DNA of 12,659 bases from Cyclostephanos tholiformis (GCA_036939975.1 JALLPB010001416.1:1-12659), one strand, 5' to 3'. Positions 1 through 7,664 are shown, numbered from the stretch's first letter. Numbers and translations: made by a program. The notes: generated by a model not told the origin, from the letters alone.

Positions 1-1232
1 CCAGCCAGCAGGGCCAAGAAGTGGTCCTTGAAGGTCCTGATGGCGCGCTCGGCTCGGGCTCGGTTCCGGCGATGAACGTGTGGTGGGACGAGCTGTACTG
101 TGCAGTTATTTGCCTCGATAGCGTGCTTGAATGCTGCACTCACTTCGTTATCCAGAATGTGCACATCTGGTTCTGCATGACGTTGGGCTAGCCAGTGGTG
201 AAGATGCTGATACGCCGCTATCCTGTGCGAGTCATGCTTGGATTGGAAGGCTCGAACAAGGATGGCGTTGGATTCACTGTGCCAGGCAACCATGATATAT
301 TGGTTGCCACTGCGAGAGCACGGTGTGAATCGACCAGTATCATCGGTGAAGATGTGGTTGATTGGGACGATCTGCAGTTCAATTCCTTTGGTGGTTGGTT
401 TGGTGGTGGGTGCTGGTCCAGTTACTGGTGGATGAGGCGTGACTGACATTGTTCTCGTGGATCGGATGTGTTGGCGCGGTTGCGCCATGTGCCCCATGTG
501 GGTCGCATCTGCGTCAGGGCAGTATTTGGCTGCCAGTTTGTAGGTGAGGGCTGGCCAGGAGCGGAATGCACCACGCTTGATAGCCTCGAGCCAAGTCACC
601 TTGACTGGGAATCTTGCCGCCACATGAAGGAAAGCGATGAGTGCTGGCGTGCTAGGGAGATCGAGTGCTTTCACATGGGAGCTGGTTGGGGCAGGTCTGG
701 TGACCAACTGTGGTTGTGCGAGTGTGAGGGTTGTTGTGGTGATTGGTGTCGTGGGGGGCGCGATGTTGACCCTCCAGAGACGGGCTCCGGAGGGCTCATG
801 CTCCCCCGTGAGGATGGTATTCCCTTGTTTATTTTTGACTTCCAGGATGTTCTTATCCAGGTAGGCCGTGCAGTCTTCGTCGCAAAGCTTTCCGAGGCTG
901 ATGAGATTGTTGGTAAAGCCCGGAATGATGTGGCCGGAGCGTGCACGGATCGAGGGAAGGGATGTTATAGCCAAGACGGCGGCGCCGGTGGATGTTTTGA
1001 ATTCTCCGGTTGCCATCCGAATTGTTGTTTTCGGAGCGGTGGTGTTGACATGGAGGAGGGGAGCTTTGTCCGTGAAGTAATGGTCACTGGCCCCCGTGTC
1101 GGCGATGGCTGTCGCATGATGGCTGGCATCGACAAAGGAGGGTGGGCTACAGGGCACTACCGTAGTGGCTAAAGGACATAAAATAGAGGAGCTATTGTTA
1201 TGTGCCGCTACCGTAGAGTCCTGCCCGACCTG
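1..1232 (-). CDS. Copia element A pol: protease, GAG-pre-integrase, integrase (partial)
   Basis: About 410 codons without a stop, continuing off the left edge, in the same frame as gag and separated from it by one TGA; no separate start codon is proposed. Domains in order: the aspartic protease motif DTGASDHYF (codons at 1100-1074); a block with GFTNNLISLGKLCD near 925-880; the GAG-pre-integrase region near 640-440, ending in GHMAQ and IRST; and the integrase catalytic core with the first aspartate in FTDDTGRF (344-339), the second in ILDNE (152-150) and the glutamate in RAERAIRTF (50-48). The second and third catalytic residues are 34 codons apart, close to the usual D-35-E. All catalytic residues are present, so this half of the enzyme looks functional. 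The protein would process Gag-Pol and insert the cDNA into the genome. RT and RNase H lie outside the window. Confidence 0.88.
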
Positions 1233-1235
1233 TCA
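1233..1235 (-). other. Single in-frame TGA between gag and pol of element A
   Basis: Read on the minus strand the context is GAC ACC TGA CAG GTC. The upstream frame (gag) and downstream frame (protease-integrase) are identical, and no other stop occurs between 2492 and position 1. It could be a programmed readthrough stop setting the Gag to Gag-Pol ratio, or one recent nonsense mutation. A C directly after the stop favours readthrough in many eukaryotes, but this alone does not decide it. Confidence 0.8.
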
Positions 1236-2492
1236 GGTGTCCTCCCACCCTTTGTTGGCATCACTCCCACCCATTGTGTTGGCCCTTGTTGCCGCATCTT
1301 TGTGCCCCTCCGCTTTCTCCTTGCAGGTAGCACTATCATGGCCTTTGCGGACACGATAACCATGGGTCCAACAATACCCGCCAACCGCGAGGTAGGACGG
1401 CTTCCTGTTGCTGAGTTGTTTCGCTGGGACTGGCGCCAGTTTTCCATTCGCGAGGAGGGTGTAGGCAGAGGAGAGAGCAGCCACGCTAGCCGTGAGAGAT
1501 GTGACAGTGGCCGTGAGGGTGGCATTATTCTCGATGAGTTGCGTCAAGGTTGTTTTTTTGGTTGTTGCCGCAGCTGCAAGATTGTCAAGATAGCCATCAA
1601 GTTTTGCCATGGCATCCGGTGAGATGGTTGAATCCAGTGCATATGCCGGTGTGACAGCATTAGCCGCGCCGAAGGAGGGTGGTCTTGCTTTCCCGGCCGC
1701 CAGCAGTTGCCGTTTGCGTGCGATGTGCGCGGCACGGTAGTGGGTTTTCCATGCCGCCCACGTTTTGCTGGCTGGGGGAAGAGCTTCCCATTCATCCATT
1801 GGGCGCAAAAAGTGGCCCAATCCAAGGACAGAGGACGACGTGATGGCAAGCAGTTGTGCATCCATCATGGGGAGGTTCGCGCGAGCAAGTTTGCGCTGGG
1901 CTTCCTCGAGTTTGTGAATGTACTCGGGGATGCCTTCGGTCTCAGTGTAATAACTGATCATCTTGGTGGGCAAGCTGACGAGCTCTGCGGGGTGTAGGCC
2001 GCCGCAGTTCGCGTCGAGGTGCAAGAGTAGTTGCGCGGCCATGACATTGGTGTAGAAGGCTCGCGGGTCCCGTAGGTCATGGTACCAGATCTCGTCCACC
2101 GCATTGCGGATGAATTTCGTGACGGCGCGTTCGGCGGCTTTGAAGGAGTTGAAATCGCGGAGGCGGACGTCGTGTAGAGCTTCCTCCCTGGCACGGATGA
2201 CCGATGTGGCGTCGTCTGGGAGAGCCGAGTAGGGTGGCGGGCGGGGGGGGATAGGGAAGGCCTCCCCCCTGCGCGCAGCATAGGCGGTGGCGGGCTTGAT
2301 GAGTCTGATGAGATTGTGGCGGAAGGCGCCCGGGCCGTATGGATTGCCGTCGTCGTCGTACGGTATGTCCAAAAGTAGGGGGTAGAGGACATCTCGCATG
2401 GCCATGAGGTCGTTGTCGGATGGTTGGCCGACGATGGCCGGGAAGGTGGCGGCGGCGGTCGCAAAAAGCACCGTGATTTTGTCGGGCGACAT
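1233..2492 (-). CDS. Copia element A Gag capsid/nucleocapsid protein
   Basis: A 419-residue Gag if translation begins at the ATG at 2492-2490 (MSPDKITVLF), which I prefer because it follows the leader and starts the conserved part. The frame stays open upstream to an ATG at 2720, but that lies inside the candidate LTR and would add a His-rich, low-complexity leader that crosses the primer site. The middle (about residues 150-280) has the helical pattern of retrotransposon Gag capsid domains. About residues 295-350 are Ala/Thr-rich and could form a coiled coil. The C-terminus has an unusual zinc-binding pattern, C-x2-H-x7-H-x4-C, starting CWTHG near residue 374, followed by an MGGS block; I know this arrangement from algal Copia Gags. 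It would package the RNA into cytoplasmic particles. It ends at TGA 1233-1235, in frame with pol. Confidence 0.82.
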   Translation of the reverse strand: MSPDKITVLFATAAATFPAIVGQPSDNDLMAMRDVLYPLLLDIPYDDDGNPYGPGAFRHNLIRLIKPATAYAARRGEAFPIPPRPPPYSALPDDATSVIRAREEALHDVRLRDFNSFKAAERAVTKFIRNAVDEIWYHDLRDPRAFYTNVMAAQLLLHLDANCGGLHPAELVSLPTKMISYYTETEGIPEYIHKLEEAQRKLARANLPMMDAQLLAITSSSVLGLGHFLRPMDEWEALPPASKTWAAWKTHYRAAHIARKRQLLAAGKARPPSFGAANAVTPAYALDSTISPDAMAKLDGYLDNLAAAATTKKTTLTQLIENNATLTATVTSLTASVAALSSAYTLLANGKLAPVPAKQLSNRKPSYLAVGGYCWTHGYRVRKGHDSATCKEKAEGHKDAATRANTMGGSDANKGWEDT

Positions 2493-2614
2493 GTTGCTGT
2501 GGTGGTGATGGTGGTAGGGCCGAAACTTGCGGATGACAGCGTCGGGGAAGAGATGGTGGCACCGTCGGTGGGGGCGGCGTGTAGTGGTGAATGAGTAATC
2601 TACGGACCTCTGAA

Positions 2615-2625
2615 GAAGAGCACCA
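2615..2625 (-). promoter_or_regulatory. Candidate tRNA primer-binding site of element A
   Basis: On the minus strand the sequence TGGTGCTCTTC begins one base after the proposed LTR end (CACA). A leading TGG complements the CCA tail of every mature tRNA, and a position 0-2 bases after the LTR is usual. The tRNA would have to end in GAAGAGCACCA; I cannot name it. The site overlaps one arm of a 9-bp complementarity with the LTR (2618-2626 with 2662-2670). Confidence 0.5.
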
Positions 2626-2626
2626 T

Positions 2627-2760
2627 TGTGGTGATAAAATTGAGGTCCTAGATTAATGAGCATGGTGCTCGCTACACTAGAAGCACATAGTGGGTGTGAC
2701 CGTTGGCATTGTGAGGGCAACGGCCAGGCGGAGTCTGGCCGTAGTTCTTACCTTGCTACA
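2627..2760 (-). repeat. Candidate 5' LTR of element A (134 bp)
   Basis: Read on the minus strand this segment starts TGTAGCAAGG and ends TTTTATCACCACA, so it has the TG...CA termini of LTRs. It is followed after one base by a TGG primer-site candidate, and it begins exactly where recognisable element B sequence stops. Short LTRs of 100-250 bp are common in Copia elements. I see no clear TATA box. The matching 3' LTR is outside the window, so the boundaries are not confirmed by a second copy. Confidence 0.58.
2720..2742. repeat. Hairpin inside the element A LTR
   Basis: ACGGCCAG at 2720-2727 and CTGGCCGT at 2735-2742 form a perfect 8-bp inverted repeat around a 7-base loop. Near the start of an LTR transcript such a stem could take part in 3' end formation or packaging; that role is inference. 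Confidence 0.55.
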
Positions 2761-2761
2761 G

Positions 2762-3298
2762 ATCCAGGGAGTACCTCAGATTCACCGTCTTGGCAATGGT
2801 GATCGCCCCCCCCCTACGGATCACCCCAACAGTGATCATGTCCACGACTATAGTGATTGACCCCATAGTGGCTACAGCAACCGCTTCTGCGACGGCTACA
2901 GCAGTGACCATAGATGCAATTTGGATCATTCCGCCTGCCCCCGGGAGGGTCATGATTGCCACCACGGCGGAGGAGCTACCCTCCAGAACCCCACCCGTAA
3001 CTGCCATCTGTACCTACCAGACGTTCAATGTGTGGCATGCAAGAAGCTCGGGCATGTTGCCAAGCAGTGCGATATGCTTGCCGTTGCAATCTGTATCAAA
3101 TGGTACATGCGCGACCTCTCCTCCATGACCCAGGACACGATCGAGAAAGACTGGCTTGCTAAGTGGGGCGCCAAACTTGGCAACCCCATGGGAATGCCCA
3201 GGCAGGTCTTTTGAGCATATGTAGAAGAACTTGATACAATGGTCAGGCACCTAGATGAGTCCATGGGCTGGGAGTGCTGGGATGATATCTGTTGACAC
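2762..3298 (+). pseudogene. Element B gag, C-terminal half, broken
   Basis: In frame with 2762 the translation reaches a TGA at 2858-2860. It then continues through a basic, Cys/His-containing stretch to a perfect CCHC zinc knuckle C-x2-C-x4-H-x4-C (3029-3070, CVACKKLGHVAKQC). It goes on with CDMLAVAICIKWYMRD and a stretch ending GNPMGMPRQVF, then a TGA at 3212-3214, and resumes with AYVEELDTMV up to GWECWDD and another stop near 3294. The post-knuckle block is characteristic of this Copia lineage as I remember it. The knuckle would bind the element's RNA. The N-terminal capsid half is missing to the left, where element A sits. Confidence 0.78.
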
Positions 3299-3559
3299 CC
3301 CAAGTGATGCCAGCACTTGACTAAGGTACAGCCTGAGCCAATGCATTGACTCAAGCCATGTCCCCTATCCAGCATCAATCCCGGCAAGCACATTCTGCCT
3401 TTGCATGCTTGCTGAACACTTGCCCCAAGGGACAACCACTGCTGCCGCCTCACCCCCAGCTATACTACCTCCACCCAACCCCCCCCAATAGACCCCGCCC
3501 TACACACATCATCCGACAATGGCATCCCTTCCAACTGTCCTCCAGGGTGCGTCCTTGAG

Positions 3560-4130
3560 AACATCCTCTGCCCCGCATCACCACGCTCTGTTGTGATTGA
3601 CCTTCCGGCCACGGCTTTTGAACCCCTCCACACACAATTGCGAATGCCAATGACCATCACCATTAGCCTTACCCACGTTGCCTGCTCGCCTCGAGTATGT
3701 GGCATTCTCGGCAACACAGGCTCATCAGTTACAGTGTCTTGGGTCATCAAAACTAGCCAATGGAAGGTTGATGGGGGTTCCAATGTCTGCATCATGGGGG
3801 ACATCAGCCTCCTCCTTGACGTGACCACAATTGAGCCAATTACAATATCAATTGCTCTCAAAGGCACACCGGCCTCACATGATGACTGCATCACCAAGAG
3901 CGGATTGCTACCCCTTTCGCTCAGCGACGGTACAATATTCTTTCAACCCTGCTTTTACTGCACGAATATGGTGGAAACTATTATATCACCCTCTGCAGTC
4001 TGGCCACCAGTGATGTCTTCCACTGCTGGATGCAAGTAGGATGCAAGGACACATCAATTCCCGGCAGCCTCCACTTCACCAGCAAAGATGGCCTGCAATC
4101 AATGCACTTCCCACTGTTCTGATGTGGGGG
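3560..4130 (+). pseudogene. Element B protease region, broken
   Basis: An open stretch from about 3593 to 4039 includes WKVDGGSNVCIMGD, with the likely catalytic aspartate codon at 3770-3772. It continues through DDCITKSGLLPLSLSDG and ends its conserved part at VETIISPSAV. The D-G-G triplet replaces the D-T/S-G of most retroviral-type proteases; I know this variant from the same algal Copia lineage. A one-base loss near 3998-4000 shifts the conserved sequence into another frame (LATSDVFHCW onward, about 4000-4122), which then meets a TGA around 4120. 3300-3590 between gag and protease is Pro/Ser/Thr-rich with several stops and looks like an unstructured linker. Confidence 0.72.
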
Positions 4131-5357
4131 TCTCTACTACTGTGACACAGATGCCTACACAGTTGACAACGACCCCATTAATGTACAATGCAATCGAACC
4201 ACCATCACACCACCTTCCCCCATGTCAACACACAAATCCTCCTTATATAACCCAACATCTTGGGCATGCCAAGTCGAATCTGAGGACTGGTCACTACAGT
4301 TTGGATCACCCAGCAAACACCAACTCGATTTGCTCCCTCGTCACATTACCAGGTACACACGCATCCTTTGCATATCATCCATTCCATTTTGTTGATTTCA
4401 AGGAGCAGGCCTACATTTGCAAGCAGCCTGCCTGGCGGACTGCGGAATGGATCCCCCATTGTAGTGCAGAACTCTTAATGGACTTTGGTTTTATGCGGGC
4501 CTTGACGGAGGATTATAACAGTTTCAGCATTTGGTTGTTGATGGCACATCTAGACGGGTGTGGTCATTTCTGACGACGTCAAAAAAACCCCTATCTCTAT
4601 CATCCGTGCTTTCATGTGAAAGTTTGGCCTCTCCAATGGCATCATCCGGACTGACCAAGGCGGTGAACTTGCTTCTTAAAGAGTTTGACTACATTGTTGA
4701 ACCTACCAGCACCGATAGCCCTTCCCAAATGGGGGTGCTGATATATACAATAACACACTCGGTGTTAAGGTATGCACCCTACTATATGATTCCGGACTCC
4801 CCGCAAAGATCTGGTCTGCAGCATTACTCCACGCCATCTATCTCCACAACAGACTGGTACATTCTGCTACAGGCAGGACACCATATGAAGCCTGGTATGG
4901 CTGACAGCCGGACATCATGTATCTTAAAAACTTTGGGTCCCATGTGTTTGTCAAATGATTTGGCACACGGCGATGAAAACATGACCATCGTGACTTCACT
5001 GGCATCTTCTTGGGTTATATGCAACGGACCAGAACATAATCTACTTCATCACTACTTCCAGTATCATCAAAACATGTCACCATGCTGTATTCAATGAAAC
5101 ATGGTACTTGCAGCCTACGCACCCCACGGTGGCACAACTCTTATATGACCTTAGACTTGAAGCTGACGCGGACTTTGTATCCAAAGGCGGACCCCTCGAC
5201 TCCCCACATAATGGTGCCATCACGCCAATCGCAGTCCCATGGCCCCCAATATGTCACCTCAATGCCAGTCCTAAATTGGGCAAGACCCCATTAGCATCTC
5301 TCTATGCCCCATTGCCACTACAGATCACGGACACACCATCCCCGATCACTGCTCAAG
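4131..5357 (+). pseudogene. Element B integrase region and downstream linker, broken
   Basis: Recognisable integrase pieces occur in all three frames. YHPFHFVDFKEQAYICKQPA leads into ELLMDFGFMR, with a candidate first catalytic aspartate at 4481-4483. VDGTSRRVWSFLTTSK follows near 4534. IIRTDQGGELAS carries the second aspartate (4653-4655), then DYIVEPTSTDSPSQ. In the shifted frame GGADIYNNTLGVKV puts aspartate (4740-4742) where the catalytic glutamate is expected. The WSAALLHAIYLHNRL block near 4810-4860 and TGRTPYEAWYG are well kept. From about 5090 the frame settles: CHHAVFNETWYLQP, then QLLYDLRLEADADF, the linker between integrase and RT. Several one-base indels and stops make this non-functional, and an E-to-D change at the active site would probably impair it even without them. 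Confidence 0.72.
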
Positions 5358-5849
5358 CCACTCGGATATGTCAGGATGTTCCACCCTCCAATACCCGGGA
5401 GCCCATGGCCCTCACTGTCACAGAGTTCATGATTGGACCACATGACATGGAGATGATCTACATGTCTCCTGACCCATATGGGCACATCTTCAAAGAAACT
5501 ATGGACTTATGGAAATGGAAATTTGAATAGCATTGCATGGCCCTAAATTTTATTACCAAGGATGACCGGCTCATCCCGGCTGCCATCGACAAATTGACTC
5601 CTGCCACTTGGATATGTCAGGATGACCCACCCTCTAATACCCGGGAGCTCATGGCCCTCACTGTCACAGAGTTCATGATTGGACCACATGACATGGAGAT
5701 GATTTACATGTCTCCTGACCCATACGGGCGCACCTTCAAAGAAACTATGGACTTATGGAAATGGAAATTTGAACAGCATCGCACGGCCCTACATTTTATT
5801 ACCAAGGATGACCGGCTCATCCCGGCTGCCATTGACAAATTGACTCCCG
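5358..5849 (+). repeat. 246-bp in-frame tandem duplication in element B
   Basis: Copy 1 is 5358-5603 and copy 2 is 5604-5849, directly adjacent, each exactly 246 bp (82 codons). By hand I count 15 differences (about 94% identity), 13 of them transitions. Both copies encode the stretch with EFMIGPHDMEMIYMSPDPYG, then WKWKFE and FITKDDRLIPAAIDKLTP, part of the linker that normally leads to RT. Copy 1 carries a TAG at 5528-5530 where copy 2 has CAG (5774-5776). Apart from that stop the frame is open from 5108 to 6049. The duplicated unit ends directly at the point where the RT is missing. Confidence 0.93.
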
Positions 5850-6682
5850 GCGCTTGGATCCTCTTTGCAACACGACATGATGGCATCTATTTTTGGCACA
5901 CCAAACCACTCAACGAGCTCCCCGACTTGCCGCTACCAACTGTCCACAGCAATCACAGCGACCTACTCCTGCACAAACATCCCCACCACAATGCAACCAT
6001 TGCAGTCGCATATGGCAATTCTGATTGGGCCACATGCATCAAAACTTGATGCTCCTTCAGCAGGGTATGCATTCAACTGGCAGGCAGCACAATTGCCTAC
6101 AAAACCAAATTCCAACCAACAGTCGCCCTATCTACAACTGAAGCTGAATTCATGGCATCTTGCGATGTTGGACACATGTCTCTCTTCATTTGTAGCATTA
6201 TTTGGGACCTCAATGTTCCTCAGAGAGCTGCCACTATAGCATAAGAGGATAACAATGGATGTACAGCCATGGGAAATGCTCAGAAACCCACGACTCGTAC
6301 TAGACACATCAACATCAAGTACTTTGCTATGTGAATGGGTCAAGCGGGACCTCATCCATCTTGAGTGAAATGACAAATCCATCAATATTGCTGATCATCT
6401 CACTAAAGCTCTACCTTGAACTCTTTTTCATCGACATGCCGACTACCTCATCAGACATGTCCCGCCAAAGTACTCACCTGTATATCAACATGCCATCACT
6501 ACATATGGTGATAGGTACATCAATATTGACACATACACCCCCAAATCCTTCATAACCCCCGTGACTGCATGCGCAGCACAAATCTATGCTACCCTCCTTG
6601 ACAATATTCAGGGGAATCCATGGCTGCATATACTGTGGCATGAGTAGTTCAATCTACACCTATGGTACAGATTGTGGGGGGG
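5850..6682 (+). pseudogene. Element B RNase H domain joined directly to the pre-RT linker
   Basis: Right after the second repeat copy the protein passes through AWILFA into TRHDGIYFWHTKPL (about 5868 onward), which in relatives lies just before RNase H. AVAYGNSDWATCIKT holds the first acidic residue. A frameshift near 6050 moves the rest to another frame: TIAYKTKFQPTVALSTTEAEF carries the glutamate, then EDNNGCTAMGNAQKP carries the next aspartate, preceded by a TAA at 6242-6244. The C-terminal part (KYSPVYQHAITTYG, near 6460-6515, and GNPWLHILWHE near 6613-6645) is scattered by further shifts. No YxDD or other RT motif exists in B. The domain would degrade the RNA strand of RNA-DNA hybrids; here it is inactive. 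Confidence 0.75.
6674..6682 (+). promoter_or_regulatory. Polypurine tract of element B
   Basis: A run of seven G (6676-6682) lies directly before TGTTAG, the expected start of the 3' LTR. Polypurine tracts resist RNase H and prime plus-strand DNA synthesis. The last coding residues (RLWGGV) overlap it, as usual in this lineage. Confidence 0.72.
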
Positions 6683-6880
6683 TGTTAGTATATATGTAGA
6701 GTAAGGTACTTAGACCTCACTTCTACTCCTATCCTCTCATGCCTTCCATGATGGGGACCAGAGTCCTACAGGCTACATGCCATAATCAATTTTTAATAGG
6801 TTATCTGCAATATTTGCTGAGATCGACCCCATCAAACGAACCATGAATTCATACCAAAACCATAAATTCATACCACTGCA
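6683..6880 (+). repeat. 3' LTR of element B (start clear, end uncertain)
   Basis: TGTTAGTATATATGTAGAG begins right after the polypurine tract and has the TG start of an LTR, with a TATA-like stretch at 6688-6697. No second copy is in the window, so the CA end cannot be fixed; the given end is a guess at a short LTR. Near the end is an imperfect 15-bp direct repeat, CCATGAATTCATACC (6841-6855) and CCATAAATTCATACC (6860-6874). Confidence 0.55.
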
Positions 6881-7239
6881 CAGTAAAAGCAAAAACCAAA
6901 AAAGTAATGAAAAAATTCCATGTTTGCAAGTCACAAGCAGTCACAACAACCTTGTGTACATTTCCTGTGTAGGAATCAATGCTCAAAAAAGAACCCACCA
7001 TGGCAAATCTGGTTGCCGGGTCTAGCGGCATGGCTATTTTATTAATAGCCATCCCCTTGCGGTAACCTCTTTGCAATGGGCTGGTCAAGAGCACCATCGA
7101 AGGACTTTATCTAAATATTTAAACCAGCTAAGAAAATAGTATATTTATTGGGTGGCTACCAAAATTTGCTTCAATGGTTTAGACCCGATTTAGGTCGTTC
7201 TTAACCTGGTCTAATTCCAGTCTAACTACAAAATAGCTT
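6881..7239. other. AT-rich stretch without recognisable genes
   Basis: Open frames here are short and resemble no family I know. The sequence has A-runs and several similar TTTAGACC/GTCTAA words (7176-7232) that recur in inverted form at 7290-7310. The stretch may therefore be one arm of a diverged foldback centred on the palindrome at 7240-7279. Confidence 0.4.
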
Positions 7240-7279
7240 AAAATCTATTTGGGGTGTCCGGACACCCAAAACAGATTTT
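7240..7279. repeat. 40-bp near-perfect palindrome
   Basis: Two 20-base arms (AAAATCTATTTGGGGTGTCC and the complement of the following 20 bases) differ at only two positions by hand comparison. The centre GGGTGTCCGGACACCC is a perfect 16-bp palindrome with no spacer. It has no link to a coding gene. It could be the core of a foldback transposon or a palindrome end left after excision; I cannot tell which. Confidence 0.85.
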
Positions 7280-7492
7280 ATTTACCCCAGTCTTAATATT
7301 TTAGACCCCAAAAAATATGTTGGGTATGTAAATTAATACTATTCCTACTCATATGTAGGATGTAAGCACTGACACCAACGGCCAATGACCAACAACCTCA
7401 CATCACCATTGCCGCCACCGCTAGAAATGGCCCCCTAGTGCCACAGAAAATGCTAAAAATTACACAATGATGCATTCTACAGATGGGGGACA
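7280..7492. other. Non-coding spacer between two palindromic elements
   Basis: AT-rich sequence with no recognisable gene. TTAGACCCC at 7311-7319 resembles, inverted, words upstream of the palindrome at 7240-7279. Nothing else stands out. Confidence 0.35.
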
Positions 7493-7664
7493 ATGCCCCA
7501 ATCAAGCAAATATGATTTTTGCTGGCGATTAGCCGGTCTAAATCCCTTAAAATGCTCTGGTGGCAAAACAAGAATCTCTGCCATCATCACCACATTTGCG
7601 GAGCATTTAAGGGATTTAGACCAACTAATCACCGGCAAAAAGCTTGTTTGCTTGCTTGGGGCAT
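7493..7664. mobile_element. Foldback (MITE-like) element with about 65-bp inverted arms
   Basis: The left arm (7493-7557, starting ATGCCCCAATCAAGCAAAT) pairs with the right arm (7601-7664, ending CTTGCTTGGGGCAT). The innermost 18-20 bases around GGTCTAAATCCCTTAAA are nearly perfect; the outer part has a moderate number of mismatches. The loop of about 43 bases is itself partly self-complementary (TGGTGGCA with TGCCATCATCACCA). Size, long inverted arms and lack of coding potential fit a non-autonomous DNA transposon. A 65-codon open frame across it is a by-product. The target duplication is not clear, so superfamily is unknown. Confidence 0.75.

Larger units (their letters stand above)
1..2760 (-). 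mobile_element. Ty1/Copia LTR retrotransposon A, 5' two-fifths
   Basis: Read on the minus strand the order is candidate LTR, primer site, leader, gag with a zinc motif, aspartic protease, GAG-pre-integrase and integrase, the Ty1/Copia order in which integrase precedes RT. The window edge falls just after the integrase catalytic glutamate, so RT, RNase H and the 3' LTR should lie to the left. The reading frame is open from 2492 to 1 except for one TGA at 1233-1235. It is visibly richer in G+C and CpG than everything to its right, which fits a young copy. Its right end abuts the middle of element B's gag, so A looks nested inside B. Family placement is known biology; the nesting is inference. 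Confidence 0.88.
2761..6880 (+). mobile_element. Ty1/Copia LTR retrotransposon B, decayed, 5' part missing
   Basis: Plus-strand remains in Copia order: Gag zinc knuckle, protease, integrase, a linker, RNase H, polypurine tract and 3' LTR. The lineage differs from A and C: the Gag has a classic CCHC knuckle, the protease has VDGGSN instead of DTGA, and the polyprotein ends within bases of the LTR. Stops and frameshifts are scattered throughout, and the whole reverse transcriptase core between about 5850 and 5870 is absent. The N-terminal half of gag and the 5' LTR are missing because the element starts where element A's LTR begins. The right limit of the 3' LTR is not defined by a second copy, so the end coordinate is approximate. 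Confidence 0.85.

Noticed and set aside
468..1172. 234-codon plus-strand open frame
   Set aside because: It is antisense to the protease-integrase of element A, whose minus-strand translation has clear family motifs. The plus-strand product is low-complexity with no domain.
2493..2720. Gag of element A starting at the ATG at 2720
   Set aside because: This start lies within the candidate LTR and translation would run across the primer site. The extra 76 residues are His-rich and unconserved in appearance, so the ATG at 2492 is preferred.
2756..3128. Low-complexity open frames on both strands (83 and 112 codons)
   Set aside because: Ile/Thr/Ala-rich shadows of the element B gag frame that carries the CCHC knuckle.
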